A stretch of 36,183 nt of DNA, taken from the NCBI GenBank assembly GCA_011620275.1, contig WOZK01000034.1, positions 1-36,183 of the forward strand, read 5' to 3'. Under the pieces are notes generated by a model that saw nothing but the letters and a program-made list of their open reading frames with translations, searched no databases and was not told the origin of the DNA. Below, piece after piece: positions 15,778-23,945 of the stretch; the stretch's first letter is position 1; every line of letters begins with the position of its first letter. The position numbers were made by a program, and so were the translations under genes. Origin of the DNA: Candidatus Omnitrophota bacterium. Lineage in GTDB: Bacteria; Omnitrophota; Gorgyraeia; Gygaellales; Profunditerraquicolaceae.

Positions 15778-17817
15778 ATGAAATTCAGTTATAACTGGAT
15801 GAAAGATTTCGTCGAGATAACAGTGGACGCGGAGACCCTGGCGCATAAACTCACCATGGCCGGGCATGAGATCGGTTCCGTTATTCAGCAGGACGGAGAT
15901 TTCATATTCGACGCCGAGATCACTTCCAACCGAGCCGACTGTTTTTGCATGACCGGCATGGCAAGAGAGGCTTCCGCGATCCTCGGTAAAAAATTCAAGG
16001 CCCCCGCCGGATTCTTCAAGAGCGTTCCCGGGAAGAACAGGGTTGCCGGGGTTTCCGTTTCCCTGGAGAGCGTCCGGGACTGCCCTCTGTATACCGCTAC
16101 GGTCATAAGAGGCGTAAAGGTCGGACCTTCGCCGGAATGGCTGCGCAGGAGGCTGGAGAGTGTCGGCTGCAGGAGTATAAATAATATAGTGGACATAACC
16201 AATTACGCTCTTTTTGAATGGGGCGCGCCTTTGCACGCCTTTGATATGGACAAGATAGCCGGAGGCCGGATAATCGTTCGCCGGGCCGGACAGGGAGAGC
16301 GCCTGACCACCATAGACGGGAAAACCCATCTTTTGACGCCCAAAGTACTGGTTATCGCCGACAGCAGTAAGCCGATGGCCGCGGCCGGAATCATGGGCGC
16401 GGAAACGAGCGAGGTTTCTTCGGGCACAATCAACGTTTTGCTGGAAGGCGCGATTTTCGACCCAGTGCTGGTAAGAAAAGGCTGCCGTTTGATGGCCGCA
16501 CAGACAGAAGCGTCCTACCGTTTCGAAAGAGGGGTGGACGCCGAAAGGGTCAAATTATCGGTGGAGCGCGCGTTGATGCTTATTGTTTCTCTTTGCGGCG
16601 GGAAAGCGCAGGTTTTTATCCGTAAGGGCTCCAGGGCCGCCGGACGCAAGCAGCTTGAATTTTCCGTTACCGGGGCCGAGAAACTTTTGAATATCAAGCT
16701 GGCCAAAGGAAAGGCTTATCGTATTCTCTCCGGCCTGGGATTTAAAGTGAAGGAATCCTCCTCATCCACGCTCAAAGTGGAAGTCCCTCTTTTCAGGAAA
16801 GACGTCGGACAGCAGGCCGACCTGGAGGAGGAGATCGCGCGCATATACGGATACGACAGGATAGTCCCTACGCTTCCTTTCGTCTCGGCCGATCCGTCGG
16901 GGTTGTCCTCCTGGCAGTGCGTTTCCGGGATTAAAAGACTTATCGCCGGACAGGGATTCCACGAAACCGTAACCTACGGTCTTGTGGAGAAGACTTCGCT
17001 GGATGTAATTTCGGAGAAACCGGGCGAGGCGATAGAGGTTTTAAATCCTTTGAGCCGCGAACAGGAGGTTCTGCGCACCTCGGTCATGCCGGGACTGCTG
17101 CGCTGCCTGGCGTATAACATTAATCAAAAACAGGAAGACCTGCGGTTTTTTGAGGTCGCGGACATTTATTACAGGGCTCCTTCTTCCGGGCACAGGGAAG
17201 AAAAAGTGCTCGCTCTGGCGGTCTGCGGCACGCGCAGGTATTTTAACGGCAGGGCGTTCTGCGAGGAAGAATTCGGACCCCTGCACATAAAGGGGGCGCT
17301 GGAGGAACTCTTTTCTTGGGCGGGAGTACAGGATTATTCTTTCAGGCAGCATTCCGTAGGCGGTAATATCACCGTACACGCGGGAGACGAAAAGCTGGGA
17401 GAAATCATTATTCTGGATAAGAAGCAGTCCGCGGCATTCGACATAAAAAACCGGAGCGCGGCGGCCGCCGAGATAAAGCTGGAGCCGGTTATGCGTTCGC
17501 GTCTGGCTCGGCGCAAGAGTTTTCGCAAAATGGCTCTTTTTCCCGCGGTGACCCGCGATATCAGCCTGTTGTTGAGAGAAGAGATACCGCTGCGGGATGT
17601 CTTCGAGCTCGCAGGGCGGGCGGGCGGCGGATTGTTGAAAGAACTGAAGTTGTCCGATGTTTATAAAGGGGAGCAGATATCCTCCGGTTATAAAGGATTG
17701 ACGATATCCTGCGTTTACCGCTCGGAAGAGAAAACGCTGACCGAAGCGGAGGTCGCGCCCGCGCATGCGGCCGTCGTGCAGGCCCTTTCCGGCCACCCCG
17801 GTATTTCTCTGCGTTGA
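15778..17817 (+). CDS. pheT: phenylalanyl-tRNA synthetase beta subunit, short form without EMAP domain
   Basis: The 679-residue protein has the PheT start MKFSYNWMKDFVEI, the B3/B4 editing domain (NNIVDITNYALFEWG, HAFDMDKI), B5 (DLEEEIARIYGYDRI) and the C-terminal ferredoxin-fold anticodon domain from about 585 (FPAVTRDISLLL). Usual bacterial PheT has about 790-800 residues. Here the EMAP/OB tRNA-binding insert expected near residue 40 is missing: the chain passes straight from GSVIQQDGDF to DAEITSNRADCF. Editing and catalytic partner functions should remain. Confidence 0.94.
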   Translation: MKFSYNWMKDFVEITVDAETLAHKLTMAGHEIGSVIQQDGDFIFDAEITSNRADCFCMTGMAREASAILGKKFKAPAGFFKSVPGKNRVAGVSVSLESVRDCPLYTATVIRGVKVGPSPEWLRRRLESVGCRSINNIVDITNYALFEWGAPLHAFDMDKIAGGRIIVRRAGQGERLTTIDGKTHLLTPKVLVIADSSKPMAAAGIMGAETSEVSSGTINVLLEGAIFDPVLVRKGCRLMAAQTEASYRFERGVDAERVKLSVERALMLIVSLCGGKAQVFIRKGSRAAGRKQLEFSVTGAEKLLNIKLAKGKAYRILSGLGFKVKESSSSTLKVEVPLFRKDVGQQADLEEEIARIYGYDRIVPTLPFVSADPSGLSSWQCVSGIKRLIAGQGFHETVTYGLVEKTSLDVISEKPGEAIEVLNPLSREQEVLRTSVMPGLLRCLAYNINQKQEDLRFFEVADIYYRAPSSGHREEKVLALAVCGTRRYFNGRAFCEEEFGPLHIKGALEELFSWAGVQDYSFRQHSVGGNITVHAGDEKLGEIIILDKKQSAAFDIKNRSAAAAEIKLEPVMRSRLARRKSFRKMALFPAVTRDISLLLREEIPLRDVFELAGRAGGGLLKELKLSDVYKGEQISSGYKGLTISCVYRSEEKTLTEAEVAPAHAAVVQALSGHPGISLR

Positions 17818-17844
17818 AAACAGGAAGAGTTCCCCCTGCGGGAA

Positions 17845-17873
17845 TTGACAACGGCAGGATGCCGTGGTATACT
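17845..17873 (+). promoter_or_regulatory. strong sigma70 promoter of the putative 6S RNA
   Basis: A consensus TTGACA (17845-17850), exactly 17 bases, then TATACT (17868-17873). Initiation is expected at about G17881. This is among the best promoters in the window and it precedes a structured non-coding stretch rather than a start codon. Confidence 0.85.
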
Positions 17874-17880
17874 TATTTTT

Positions 17881-18051
17881 GCAGCGTTAGATTCCCTGCC
17901 GTGCTCGTTAGGATGAATGATGTTTGGTGAACCAACACCGAGAACACGGGAGCCTTACTCTTTCGGCGTCTTGGCGCCGGAAGGATCGCTTCCAAACTGG
18001 GAAATGGGTTCAACCCGTCATTTGTCCAACGGCACAGGGCGGGGTTTTTTT
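17881..18051 (+). ncRNA. ssrS: probable 6S RNA (ssrS)
   Basis: The region has the 6S layout. A closing stem joins the two ends (CCCTGCC-GTGC near the 5' end with GCAC-ggGCGGGG at the 3' end), and a run of seven T at 18045-18051 gives termination. In the middle, a long rod ends in a 9-pair hairpin CTTTCGGCG-TCTTGG-CGCCGGAAG. The length is about 171 bases. The region between stem and rod is loosely paired, as expected for the bulge that mimics an open promoter and binds the housekeeping RNA polymerase. A 6S gene next to rarA is an arrangement I recall from other phyla. The rarA frame could extend through it, but the conserved protein begins downstream. Confidence 0.7.
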
Positions 18052-18073
18052 ATGCTTTTTTCGGACCGGAAAT

Positions 18074-19414
18074 ATGTCTTCCCAAGATAAAAAGAAAATC
18101 CCCGATGATGTAAAACATTCTGCCGCCGGCGGTGAAATCTGCCCGGACGTTCCGCTGGCTGTGCGTATGCGTCCCCGCGACCTGGAAGAATACGCCGGCC
18201 AGTCGCACCTGCTCGGCAAAGGAAAGCTCCTGCGCAGGGCGATCGAAGCCGACAAATTGACATCCCTGATCCTTTTCGGCCCGCCCGGGACGGGTAAAAC
18301 CTCCCTCGCCTGGTGCATTTCCAGGATCACCAAGGCGCGCTACGTCGCCCTGAACGCCACCACTTCCAACGTCGAGCAGATGCGTAAGGAGATCGCGGCG
18401 GCAAGAGCGGCAAAGGCGTCCGGCGGAAGGACAATCCTTTTCATCGACGAGATACACCGTTTCAACAAGGCGCAGCAGGATGTGCTGCTGCCGGACGTGG
18501 AGGAACGCAACGTGGTGCTGATCGGCGCCACCGTGCAGAACCCGTTTTTCTCTCTCGTCTCCCCGATCCTTTCCCGTTCGCTGGTCTGCGAGTTGAAGAG
18601 TTTGAGCGTAGAGGATATAAAGGAGATAATCGGACGCGCGATTTCCGACAAAGAAAGGGGCTTGGGAGCGCTTAATGTGCATGCCGCTGCGGAAGCGGTG
18701 GAATTCCTGGCGCGCTCCTGCGAGGGGGACGCCAGGCGCGCCCTCAGCGCTTTGGAGATCGGAGTTTTGACTACGCCGCCTTCCCCGGACGGCACCATAA
18801 AGTTCGATCTGGCCGCCGCCTCCGAATCCATACAAAAGAAGGCCGTGCTTTACGACCGGGACGGCGACGGGCATTACGATACCGCTTCGGCTTTTATCAA
18901 GTCCATGCGCGGTTCCGATCCGGACGCCGCGCTTTACTGGATGGCCAAGATGCTTTATGCCGGCGAGGACCCGCGTTTCATTGCGCGCAGGATTTGCATC
19001 TGCGCTGCCGAGGACGTCGGCAACGCCGATCCGCTGGCGTCGGTGCTGGCCGCGTCAGCCTTGCAGATATCGGAATTCGTGGGGATGCCGGAAGCGCGCA
19101 TCCCTCTGGCACAGGCCGCGGTGTATATCGCCTGCGCGCCGAAGTCCAACGCCGCCTATCTGGCCCTGGAGAAGGCCTATGCCGAAGTTGAGAACGAAAC
19201 TGTTCAGGAGGTCCCCGATCATCTTAAAGACGCCTCTTACAAAGCCGCCGCTTCCCTGGGCAGGGGAAAAGATTACAAATACAGCCATGATTATCCCGGC
19301 CATTTCGTTCAACAGGATTACACCCTCCGCAAAGTGCGTTTTTACGAACCCACCGATATCGGCCACGAGGCTAGGATAAAACAGCGACTGGATAAAATTC
19401 GTTCGGGGAAATGA
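18074..19414 (+). CDS. rarA: replication-associated recombination protein A (RarA/MgsA AAA+ ATPase)
   Basis: From ATG 18074 the protein has 446 residues, the usual RarA length. It shows PLAVRMRPRDLEEYAGQSHLLG, Walker A GPPGTGKT (69-76), Walker B ILFIDEIHRFNKAQQD, the sensor 1 region GATVQNPFFSL and the C-terminal tetramerisation domain (DHLKDASYKAAASLGRGKDYKYSHDYPGHFVQQDY). RarA acts at stalled replication forks and resembles clamp-loader subunits. Upstream frame extension to 17924 runs through the putative 6S RNA and is rejected. Confidence 0.95.
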   Translation: MSSQDKKKIPDDVKHSAAGGEICPDVPLAVRMRPRDLEEYAGQSHLLGKGKLLRRAIEADKLTSLILFGPPGTGKTSLAWCISRITKARYVALNATTSNVEQMRKEIAAARAAKASGGRTILFIDEIHRFNKAQQDVLLPDVEERNVVLIGATVQNPFFSLVSPILSRSLVCELKSLSVEDIKEIIGRAISDKERGLGALNVHAAAEAVEFLARSCEGDARRALSALEIGVLTTPPSPDGTIKFDLAAASESIQKKAVLYDRDGDGHYDTASAFIKSMRGSDPDAALYWMAKMLYAGEDPRFIARRICICAAEDVGNADPLASVLAASALQISEFVGMPEARIPLAQAAVYIACAPKSNAAYLALEKAYAEVENETVQEVPDHLKDASYKAAASLGRGKDYKYSHDYPGHFVQQDYTLRKVRFYEPTDIGHEARIKQRLDKIRSGK

Positions 19415-19493
19415 TGCGCGCCGAGGACGAAAGACGCTTTTTCGAGCCCCTTTTTTCTTCGCTCCGCCTTCCCTAATGCTTCTTGTTTTATAG

Positions 19494-19522
19494 TTGATTT
19501 CCGTCTGCCGCGATGGTAAGAT
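19494..19522 (+). promoter_or_regulatory. sigma70-type promoter upstream of the YHS gene
   Basis: TTGATT (19494-19499), 17 bases, TAAGAT (19517-19522). It points toward the YHS-domain gene 266 bases away and leaves a long structured leader. Confidence 0.5.
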
Positions 19523-19698
19523 GTAAAAGAAAAAATTATCTTTTGACGGCTCCTGGCCGCCGTTTAACCCGGGCGTGCTGAAATGGCCGTTTTTCATTCG
19601 ATATTATTTCTGAAGCGGATCAGCAGTCGGTTATCGCGCGTCTGAAAAGCGCGGATTTTCCTGCGGCAGTGGAGTTCTGTAACTATAGATAGAGCGGC

Positions 19699-19750
19699 TT
19701 AATCAAGACGCAGAAATCCCCGGGATTTTACCGGTAGTTTGTCATATTGG
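19699..19750 (+). repeat. dispersed repeat, copy B
   Basis: TTAATC-N4-CGCAGAAATCCCCGG is shared with 7640-7664, followed by a short CCGG/CCGG stem and a tail ending ATTGG, as in copy A. It lies 38 bases before the start codon of the YHS-domain gene. Confidence 0.6.
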
Positions 19751-19788
19751 GTTATTCGACAAAGAAGCTCCGGAACAGGAGGTGTCTT

Positions 19789-20088
19789 ATGGGAATTTTG
19801 GTGATTTTGACCGTATCCGCGATGGCGCTAATTCTGTTCGTTTTCGCCAGGAAGGCCAGCAACGGCTGTTGTTGCGGCTGGGAGGACAATGGTAAGAATC
19901 CTGCGGGGAAACAGAGGGATCCTGTTTGCGGGAAAGAGGTGGATCCCGATAAAGCGGCGGCAAAGATAAGTATATCCGGCAGGGCCTTTTTCTTCTGTTC
20001 GCTTGAATGTAAAGAAGAATTCGGCAGGGACAGCGGTAAATATCTGGATAACGGCGGTAAGGACAAACAATGCGGCTGTTGTGATTAA
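19789..20088 (+). CDS. membrane-anchored YHS-domain metal-binding protein
   Basis: From ATG 19789 (AGGAGG six bases upstream) the protein has 99 residues: an N-terminal membrane helix (ILVILTVSAMALILFVFA), a Cys cluster NGCCCGW, a YHS domain (DPVCGKEVDPDKA..ISISGRAFFFCSLECKEEF) and a terminal CGCCD. YHS domains occur in copper ATPases and metal-trafficking proteins and bind metal through their cysteines. The three cysteine groups suggest binding of a soft metal such as copper. An upstream in-frame start at 19747 has no ribosome site. A small lipoprotein follows 14 bases later. Confidence 0.85.
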   Translation: MGILVILTVSAMALILFVFARKASNGCCCGWEDNGKNPAGKQRDPVCGKEVDPDKAAAKISISGRAFFFCSLECKEEFGRDSGKYLDNGGKDKQCGCCD

Positions 20089-20102
20089 TTCGGGGGGGCA
20101 GG

Positions 20103-20255
20103 ATGATCTTTAAAAAGATGTTCATCGCGGTCTTTTTACTGGAGTTCACCACGATCGTGGGATGCGAAACCGTAAAAGGGGCGGGCGAAGGCGCCAAGAA
20201 AGACTGGCAGAACGCCCAAGAATTGGATGCCAAGATGAGGCAGGAGCTTTGGTAA
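20103..20255 (+). CDS. small entericidin-like lipoprotein
   Basis: A 50-residue protein: a basic start MIFKKM, a hydrophobic signal helix (FIAVFLLEFTTI), lipobox IVGC with the modified cysteine at residue 21, then a short helical tail GAGEGAKKDWQNAQELD. Such tails resemble entericidin A/B family lipoproteins. Processing by signal peptidase II would leave about 30 residues anchored in the membrane. It is preceded by GGGGGGCAGG and followed 4 bases later by the MetV-like gene. The exact role is unknown. Confidence 0.7.
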   Translation: MIFKKMFIAVFLLEFTTIVGCETVKGAGEGAKKDWQNAQELDAKMRQELW

Positions 20256-20259
20256 AGCA

Positions 20260-20934
20260 ATGATTTTCACAGAACAAAAACCGCGGGAAGAGATTCTCAG
20301 TTTTTTAAAAGGGCGCGGTCCGGTTTTTATCGTGGGATGCGCGGAGTGCGCTACCGCCTGCCATACCGGCGGAGAAGAAGAGGTGCGGCAGATGAAGGGG
20401 ATACTTGAGGAGCAAGGTATCCCGGTGAGCGGGCTCTGCGTTCCGGAATCTCCGTGCGTGGCCGCAAACGTCAAAAATGCCCTCGCCGGTTTCGCGGAAG
20501 AATTGAAGCGCAGCGGCGCGGTGCTGGTAATGGCCTGTGGAATGGGGACGCAGACTGTTAAGGAGAACCTTCGCGTGAATGCCGTGGTCGTTCCCTGCTG
20601 CAACAGTATGTTCCCGGCTTCGGTAGACGCAAAGGGCGGATTCAGGCAGAACTGCGTGTTGTGCGGCGACTGTCTGTTGGAGGCAAGCGGCGCGGTCTGT
20701 CCTTTATCGCTTTGTCCCAAGGGTATGCTGAACGGCCCATGCGGCGGGATGACCGGAGGCAAATGCGAGGTCGATCCGGAAAAAGATTGCGTCTGGAGTT
20801 TGATATACGCTGAATTGAAGAAAAAAGGCAACCTTAGATTTCTGAATGAGATACGTAAACCGCGCGACTATTCGCTCGGTTTCGCCTCTTTAAAGGCGGG
20901 TAAAGGTGTTGACCATCCGGCCGGATTACATTAA
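20260..20934 (+). CDS. metV: MetV-like methylenetetrahydrofolate reductase C-terminal domain protein
   Basis: The 224-residue cysteine-rich protein ends with the MTHFR_C signature CPKGMLNGPCGGMTGGKCEV..DCVWSLIYAEL and has further Cys sets at VGCAECATACHTGG and NCVLCGDC. In acetogens MetV partners MetF in a methylene-THF reductase and carries metal or Fe-S centres. No metF is seen nearby, but a 5-formyl-THF cyclo-ligase follows directly, so the pair belongs to one-carbon folate metabolism. Whether a complete reductase exists cannot be told from this window. Confidence 0.85.
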   Translation: MIFTEQKPREEILSFLKGRGPVFIVGCAECATACHTGGEEEVRQMKGILEEQGIPVSGLCVPESPCVAANVKNALAGFAEELKRSGAVLVMACGMGTQTVKENLRVNAVVVPCCNSMFPASVDAKGGFRQNCVLCGDCLLEASGAVCPLSLCPKGMLNGPCGGMTGGKCEVDPEKDCVWSLIYAELKKKGNLRFLNEIRKPRDYSLGFASLKAGKGVDHPAGLH

Positions 20935-20946
20935 AATAATAATATT

Positions 20947-21516
20947 ATGAAAGAGTTGCGGAAGGATAATATAGAGTTTTTAAAAAGCAAGCTTCGCAGA
21001 AGGATTTTATCCCTTCTGAAAGCCCAGAGAGAAGAGATCCGTTGCAGGAAAAGCCAACAAATAAAGGAGGAGCTTTTTCGCAGTTTGTTGTTTAGAAAGG
21101 CAAGAACGGTAATGTGTTATGTGTCTTTTGGCGGGGAAGTCAGAACGCAGGAATTGATAAAGGAAGCAAGACAACTCGGGAAAATCGTTGCCGTGCCGGT
21201 TTGCGGCTGCAACAGGAGAATGAAACCTTGTGTTTTCCCGGAAGACGGGAAACTCAAGAAAGGCCTTTACGGCATCGGCGAGCCCGTGGATAGGAAGTTT
21301 ATCGGATGTGATGATATAGACTTGATAATCGTACCCGGAGTGGCTTTTGACAAAGCCGGAAACCGCCTCGGCAGAGGCAAAGGGTATTACGATAACTTCT
21401 TGAAAAGACTTCCTTCAACGGTTCCTTCCGTGGGCCTGGCCTATGATTTCCAGGTCGTTCCGATAATCCCTTCCGCAGAACACGATACCGCTCTGACAAA
21501 AGTAATCTTTGCCTGA
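20947..21516 (+). CDS. fau: 5-formyltetrahydrofolate cyclo-ligase
   Basis: The 189-residue protein has the family features: an N-terminal basic region (LRRRILSLLKAQREEI), VMCYVSFGGEVRT, DLIIVPGVAFDKAGNRLGRGKGYYDNFL with the ATP-binding GRGKGYYD loop, and a C-terminal hydrophobic stretch. It converts 5-formyl-THF to methenyl-THF using ATP. It follows the MetV-like gene by 12 bases and precedes rny. In gamma-proteobacteria this gene (ygfA) adjoins 6S RNA; here the putative 6S RNA lies 2.9 kb upstream with five genes between. Confidence 0.93.
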   Translation: MKELRKDNIEFLKSKLRRRILSLLKAQREEIRCRKSQQIKEELFRSLLFRKARTVMCYVSFGGEVRTQELIKEARQLGKIVAVPVCGCNRRMKPCVFPEDGKLKKGLYGIGEPVDRKFIGCDDIDLIIVPGVAFDKAGNRLGRGKGYYDNFLKRLPSTVPSVGLAYDFQVVPIIPSAEHDTALTKVIFA

Positions 21517-21598
21517 AAGCTGTGTCCGGAGTAGTTACAGGCGGACGTGTTCAGCCGACATTTCACAATAACTTCGTTTTTTCGGGAAGGGGGAAACC

Positions 21599-23152
21599 AT
21601 GTTGTTAGCATTATTGATGCCCGTCACTGCAGCGGTAGCGCTGCTTTGCGGCTATTTATTGCGCCGTTATATCGCGGAAAGGAAAGTGAAAGATGCAGAG
21701 GCCCAGGTCAAGGCCATTATAGAACAGGCTAAAAAAGAAGCGCAGGACAAGCGCAGGGAAGCAGAGCTGGAATCCAAGGACTTGCTTTATCGCATGCGCC
21801 AGGATTTTGACAAGCAGACCCAGGAGCGCAGGCAGGAATTGATCTCTCTGGAGAAAAGGCTCTCCCAGAAAGAGGAAAATATCGACCGCCGCCTGGATCT
21901 GCTGGAGAAAAAAGAGAAAGAAATAGAGACCCGCCATGAAAATGTGCGGAAACAGGAGGATTCTCTGAAAGCCAGGGACGCCCACCTGGTGTCTTTGATA
22001 AACGAGGAAAAGGACAGGCTGCAGAAGATCGCTTCTCTTTCCGCCGATGAGGCCAAGCAGATACTCCTGACCAGGCTCAACGATGAATTAAGTTCAGAGA
22101 AAGCGCAGTTGATAAAGAAGCAGGAAGAGGAGATGAAGGAATCTTCCGCCAAGAAGGCCCAGGAGATATTGAGTCTTTCCATACAGCGCTGCGCGGTAGA
22201 GCATACGGTCGAATCCACTGTCAGCGTGGTCACCCTGCCCAGTGACGAAATGAAGGGGAGAGTCATCGGCAGGGAAGGCCGCAACATCAGGGCGTTCGAG
22301 ATGGCTACGGGCGTGGATGTGATCATAGACGATACCCCTGAAGCGGTGACCATCTCCTGCTTCGACACAGTGCGCAGGGAGATAGCTCGTTTGAGCCTGG
22401 AAAAGCTTATCAGCGACGGCCGCATCCATCCCGGCAGGATAGAAGAGATTGTGGAGAAGACCAAGAAGGAGATGGAGGCAAAAATCAAGGAGGAAGGGGA
22501 AAAGGTCTCTTTCGAGTCCGGGGTGGAGAACCTTCATCCGGAATTGATAAAACTGCTCGGCCGCCTGAAATACCGCACCAGCTTTGGACAAAACGCGCTT
22601 CAGCATTCTAAAGAGGTTTCTTATCTTCTCGGCGTTATGGCCTCCGAGCTCGGCCTTGATTTCAAACTTGCCAGAAGAATAGGGTTGCTGCACGACATCG
22701 GCAAGGCCATCGATCATCAGGTCGAAGGTACACACGCCACGATAGGCGCCGAGCTCGCCAGGAAATACGGTGAATCGCCGGAGACGGTTGGGGCGATAGA
22801 GGCGCACCACGAGGAGGCGGAGCAGCGCAGTTTCTACGCGGTGCTTACCGTGGCCGCGGACGCAATCAGCGCCGCGCGTCCGGGCGCGCGCAGGGAGACG
22901 CTCGAGACATACATCAAGCGTCTGGACAAACTGGAATCGATAGCCAACCTTTTCAAGGGAGTGGAAAAATCGTTTGCCATTCAAGCGGGCAGGGAAATCC
23001 GGGTAGTCGTCCAACCGGAGAAAATATCCGATGCGGAGGCCGTTAACATGGCGCGCGAGATACGTAAGAAAATAGAAGAGGGCATGGAATATCCCGGTCA
23101 GATCAAGGTAACCGTGATCCGCGAGACCAGGGCCATAGAGTACGCGAAATAA
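21599..23152 (+). CDS. rny: ribonuclease Y
   Basis: The 517-residue protein has an N-terminal membrane anchor ([20 protein letters not shown]), a long charged coiled coil (about 25-195), a KH domain with [11 protein letters not shown] (about 222-232) and an HD phosphohydrolase domain with [11 protein letters not shown] and AHHEEAE. RNase Y starts mRNA decay at the membrane. Length and order match B. subtilis RNase Y (520 residues). GGGAAGGGGG precedes the ATG, and ymdB follows after a single base, the classic rny-ymdB pair. Confidence 0.96.
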   Translation: MLLALLMPVTAAVALLCGYLLRRYIAERKVKDAEAQVKAIIEQAKKEAQDKRREAELESKDLLYRMRQDFDKQTQERRQELISLEKRLSQKEENIDRRLDLLEKKEKEIETRHENVRKQEDSLKARDAHLVSLINEEKDRLQKIASLSADEAKQILLTRLNDELSSEKAQLIKKQEEEMKESSAKKAQEILSLSIQRCAVEHTVESTVSVVTLPSDEMKGRVIGREGRNIRAFEMATGVDVIIDDTPEAVTISCFDTVRREIARLSLEKLISDGRIHPGRIEEIVEKTKKEMEAKIKEEGEKVSFESGVENLHPELIKLLGRLKYRTSFGQNALQHSKEVSYLLGVMASELGLDFKLARRIGLLHDIGKAIDHQVEGTHATIGAELARKYGESPETVGAIEAHHEEAEQRSFYAVLTVAADAISAARPGARRETLETYIKRLDKLESIANLFKGVEKSFAIQAGREIRVVVQPEKISDAEAVNMAREIRKKIEEGMEYPGQIKVTVIRETRAIEYAK

Positions 23153-23153
23153 A

Positions 23154-23933
23154 ATGAAGATACTTTTCATAGGAGACATAGTCGGCAGCCCCGGGAGGAA
23201 CGGTTTCCGCAAGGCACTGCCCGGGATAAAGCAGGAATTCGGGGTGGATTTCGTGATCGCCAACGCCGAGAATTCCGCCGGCGGTTCCGGGATAACCGAG
23301 AAGACGGCGGAGGACCTGTTTTCCGCCGGCGCCGATGCGCTCACTTCAGGAGACCACATCTGGAAGAAAAGCGAGATAATTCCGCTTATAGATAGAGAGA
23401 GGCGTATTTTGAGGCCGGCGAACGCGGCGGTCCAGGCCCCGGGCCGCGGAGCAGAGGTTTTCGAACTCTCCGGCGGCAGGCGAGTGGGGGTGTTGAACCT
23501 GCAGGGAAGGGTTTTTATGGAACCGTCCGAATGTCCGTTTAAAGCCGCGCAGGATGCGTTGCAAGAACTTTCCTCCCGCGCTAAAATAATAATCGTGGAT
23601 ATGCACGCGGAAGCGACTTCGGAAAAAGTGGCTATGGGCTGGTTTCTGGACGGCAAGGTTTCAGCCGTTCTCGGCACGCATACGCACGTCCAGACCGCCG
23701 ATGAGCGCATCCTTCCCCGCGGCACGGCTTATATTACCGACGTAGGGATGTGCGGGCCGCACGATTCGGTCATCGGCAGAAAGATAGAACACGTTCTGCA
23801 CAGATTCGTCACCGGGATGCCGGTGCGCTTCGAGGTTGCCGAAGAGAACGTCAGGGTTCAGGGAGTAGTGGTGGAGATAGACGAGGAAAGCGGCAGGGCC
23901 GCGGCGATCACGCGTGTCAACGCGGCCGCTTGA
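23154..23933 (+). CDS. ymdB: YmdB family metallophosphoesterase
   Basis: The 259-residue protein begins MKILFIGDIVGSPGR and contains IANAENSAGGSGIT, LTSGDHIWKK, VDMHAEATSEK and GTHTHVQTADERILP, which supply the two-metal site of the TIGR00282 family. Members act as phosphodiesterases on 2',3'-cyclic nucleotides (and cAMP in reports) and in B. subtilis influence colony development together with rny. Gene order and length are typical. Confidence 0.95.
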   Translation: MKILFIGDIVGSPGRNGFRKALPGIKQEFGVDFVIANAENSAGGSGITEKTAEDLFSAGADALTSGDHIWKKSEIIPLIDRERRILRPANAAVQAPGRGAEVFELSGGRRVGVLNLQGRVFMEPSECPFKAAQDALQELSSRAKIIIVDMHAEATSEKVAMGWFLDGKVSAVLGTHTHVQTADERILPRGTAYITDVGMCGPHDSVIGRKIEHVLHRFVTGMPVRFEVAEENVRVQGVVVEIDEESGRAAAITRVNAAA

Positions 23934-23945
23934 CGAAGGGGATAA

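Larger units (their letters stand above)
19415..19788 (+). other. 374-bp intergenic region with a promoter and a repeat
   Basis: No convincing gene is seen. A promoter lies at 19494-19522 and would give a leader of about 260 bases before the YHS gene. The leader contains GC-rich stem candidates (GGCTCCTGGCCGCC) and the dispersed repeat copy B at 19699-19750. Between about 19590 and 19692 one frame stays open with coding-like residues (DIISEADQQSVIARLKSAD), but it has no start codon, so it may be a gene remnant. Confidence 0.5.

Noticed and set aside
17881-21516. Classical 6S RNA-ygfA pairing with the cyclo-ligase gene
   Set aside because: The two are 2.9 kb apart with rarA, YHS, lipoprotein and MetV genes between, so no operon link can be claimed.
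22094-23725. 543-codon minus-strand frame over rny and ymdB
   Set aside because: Antisense to two well-identified genes, with low-complexity Leu/Phe/Ser composition typical of shadow frames.
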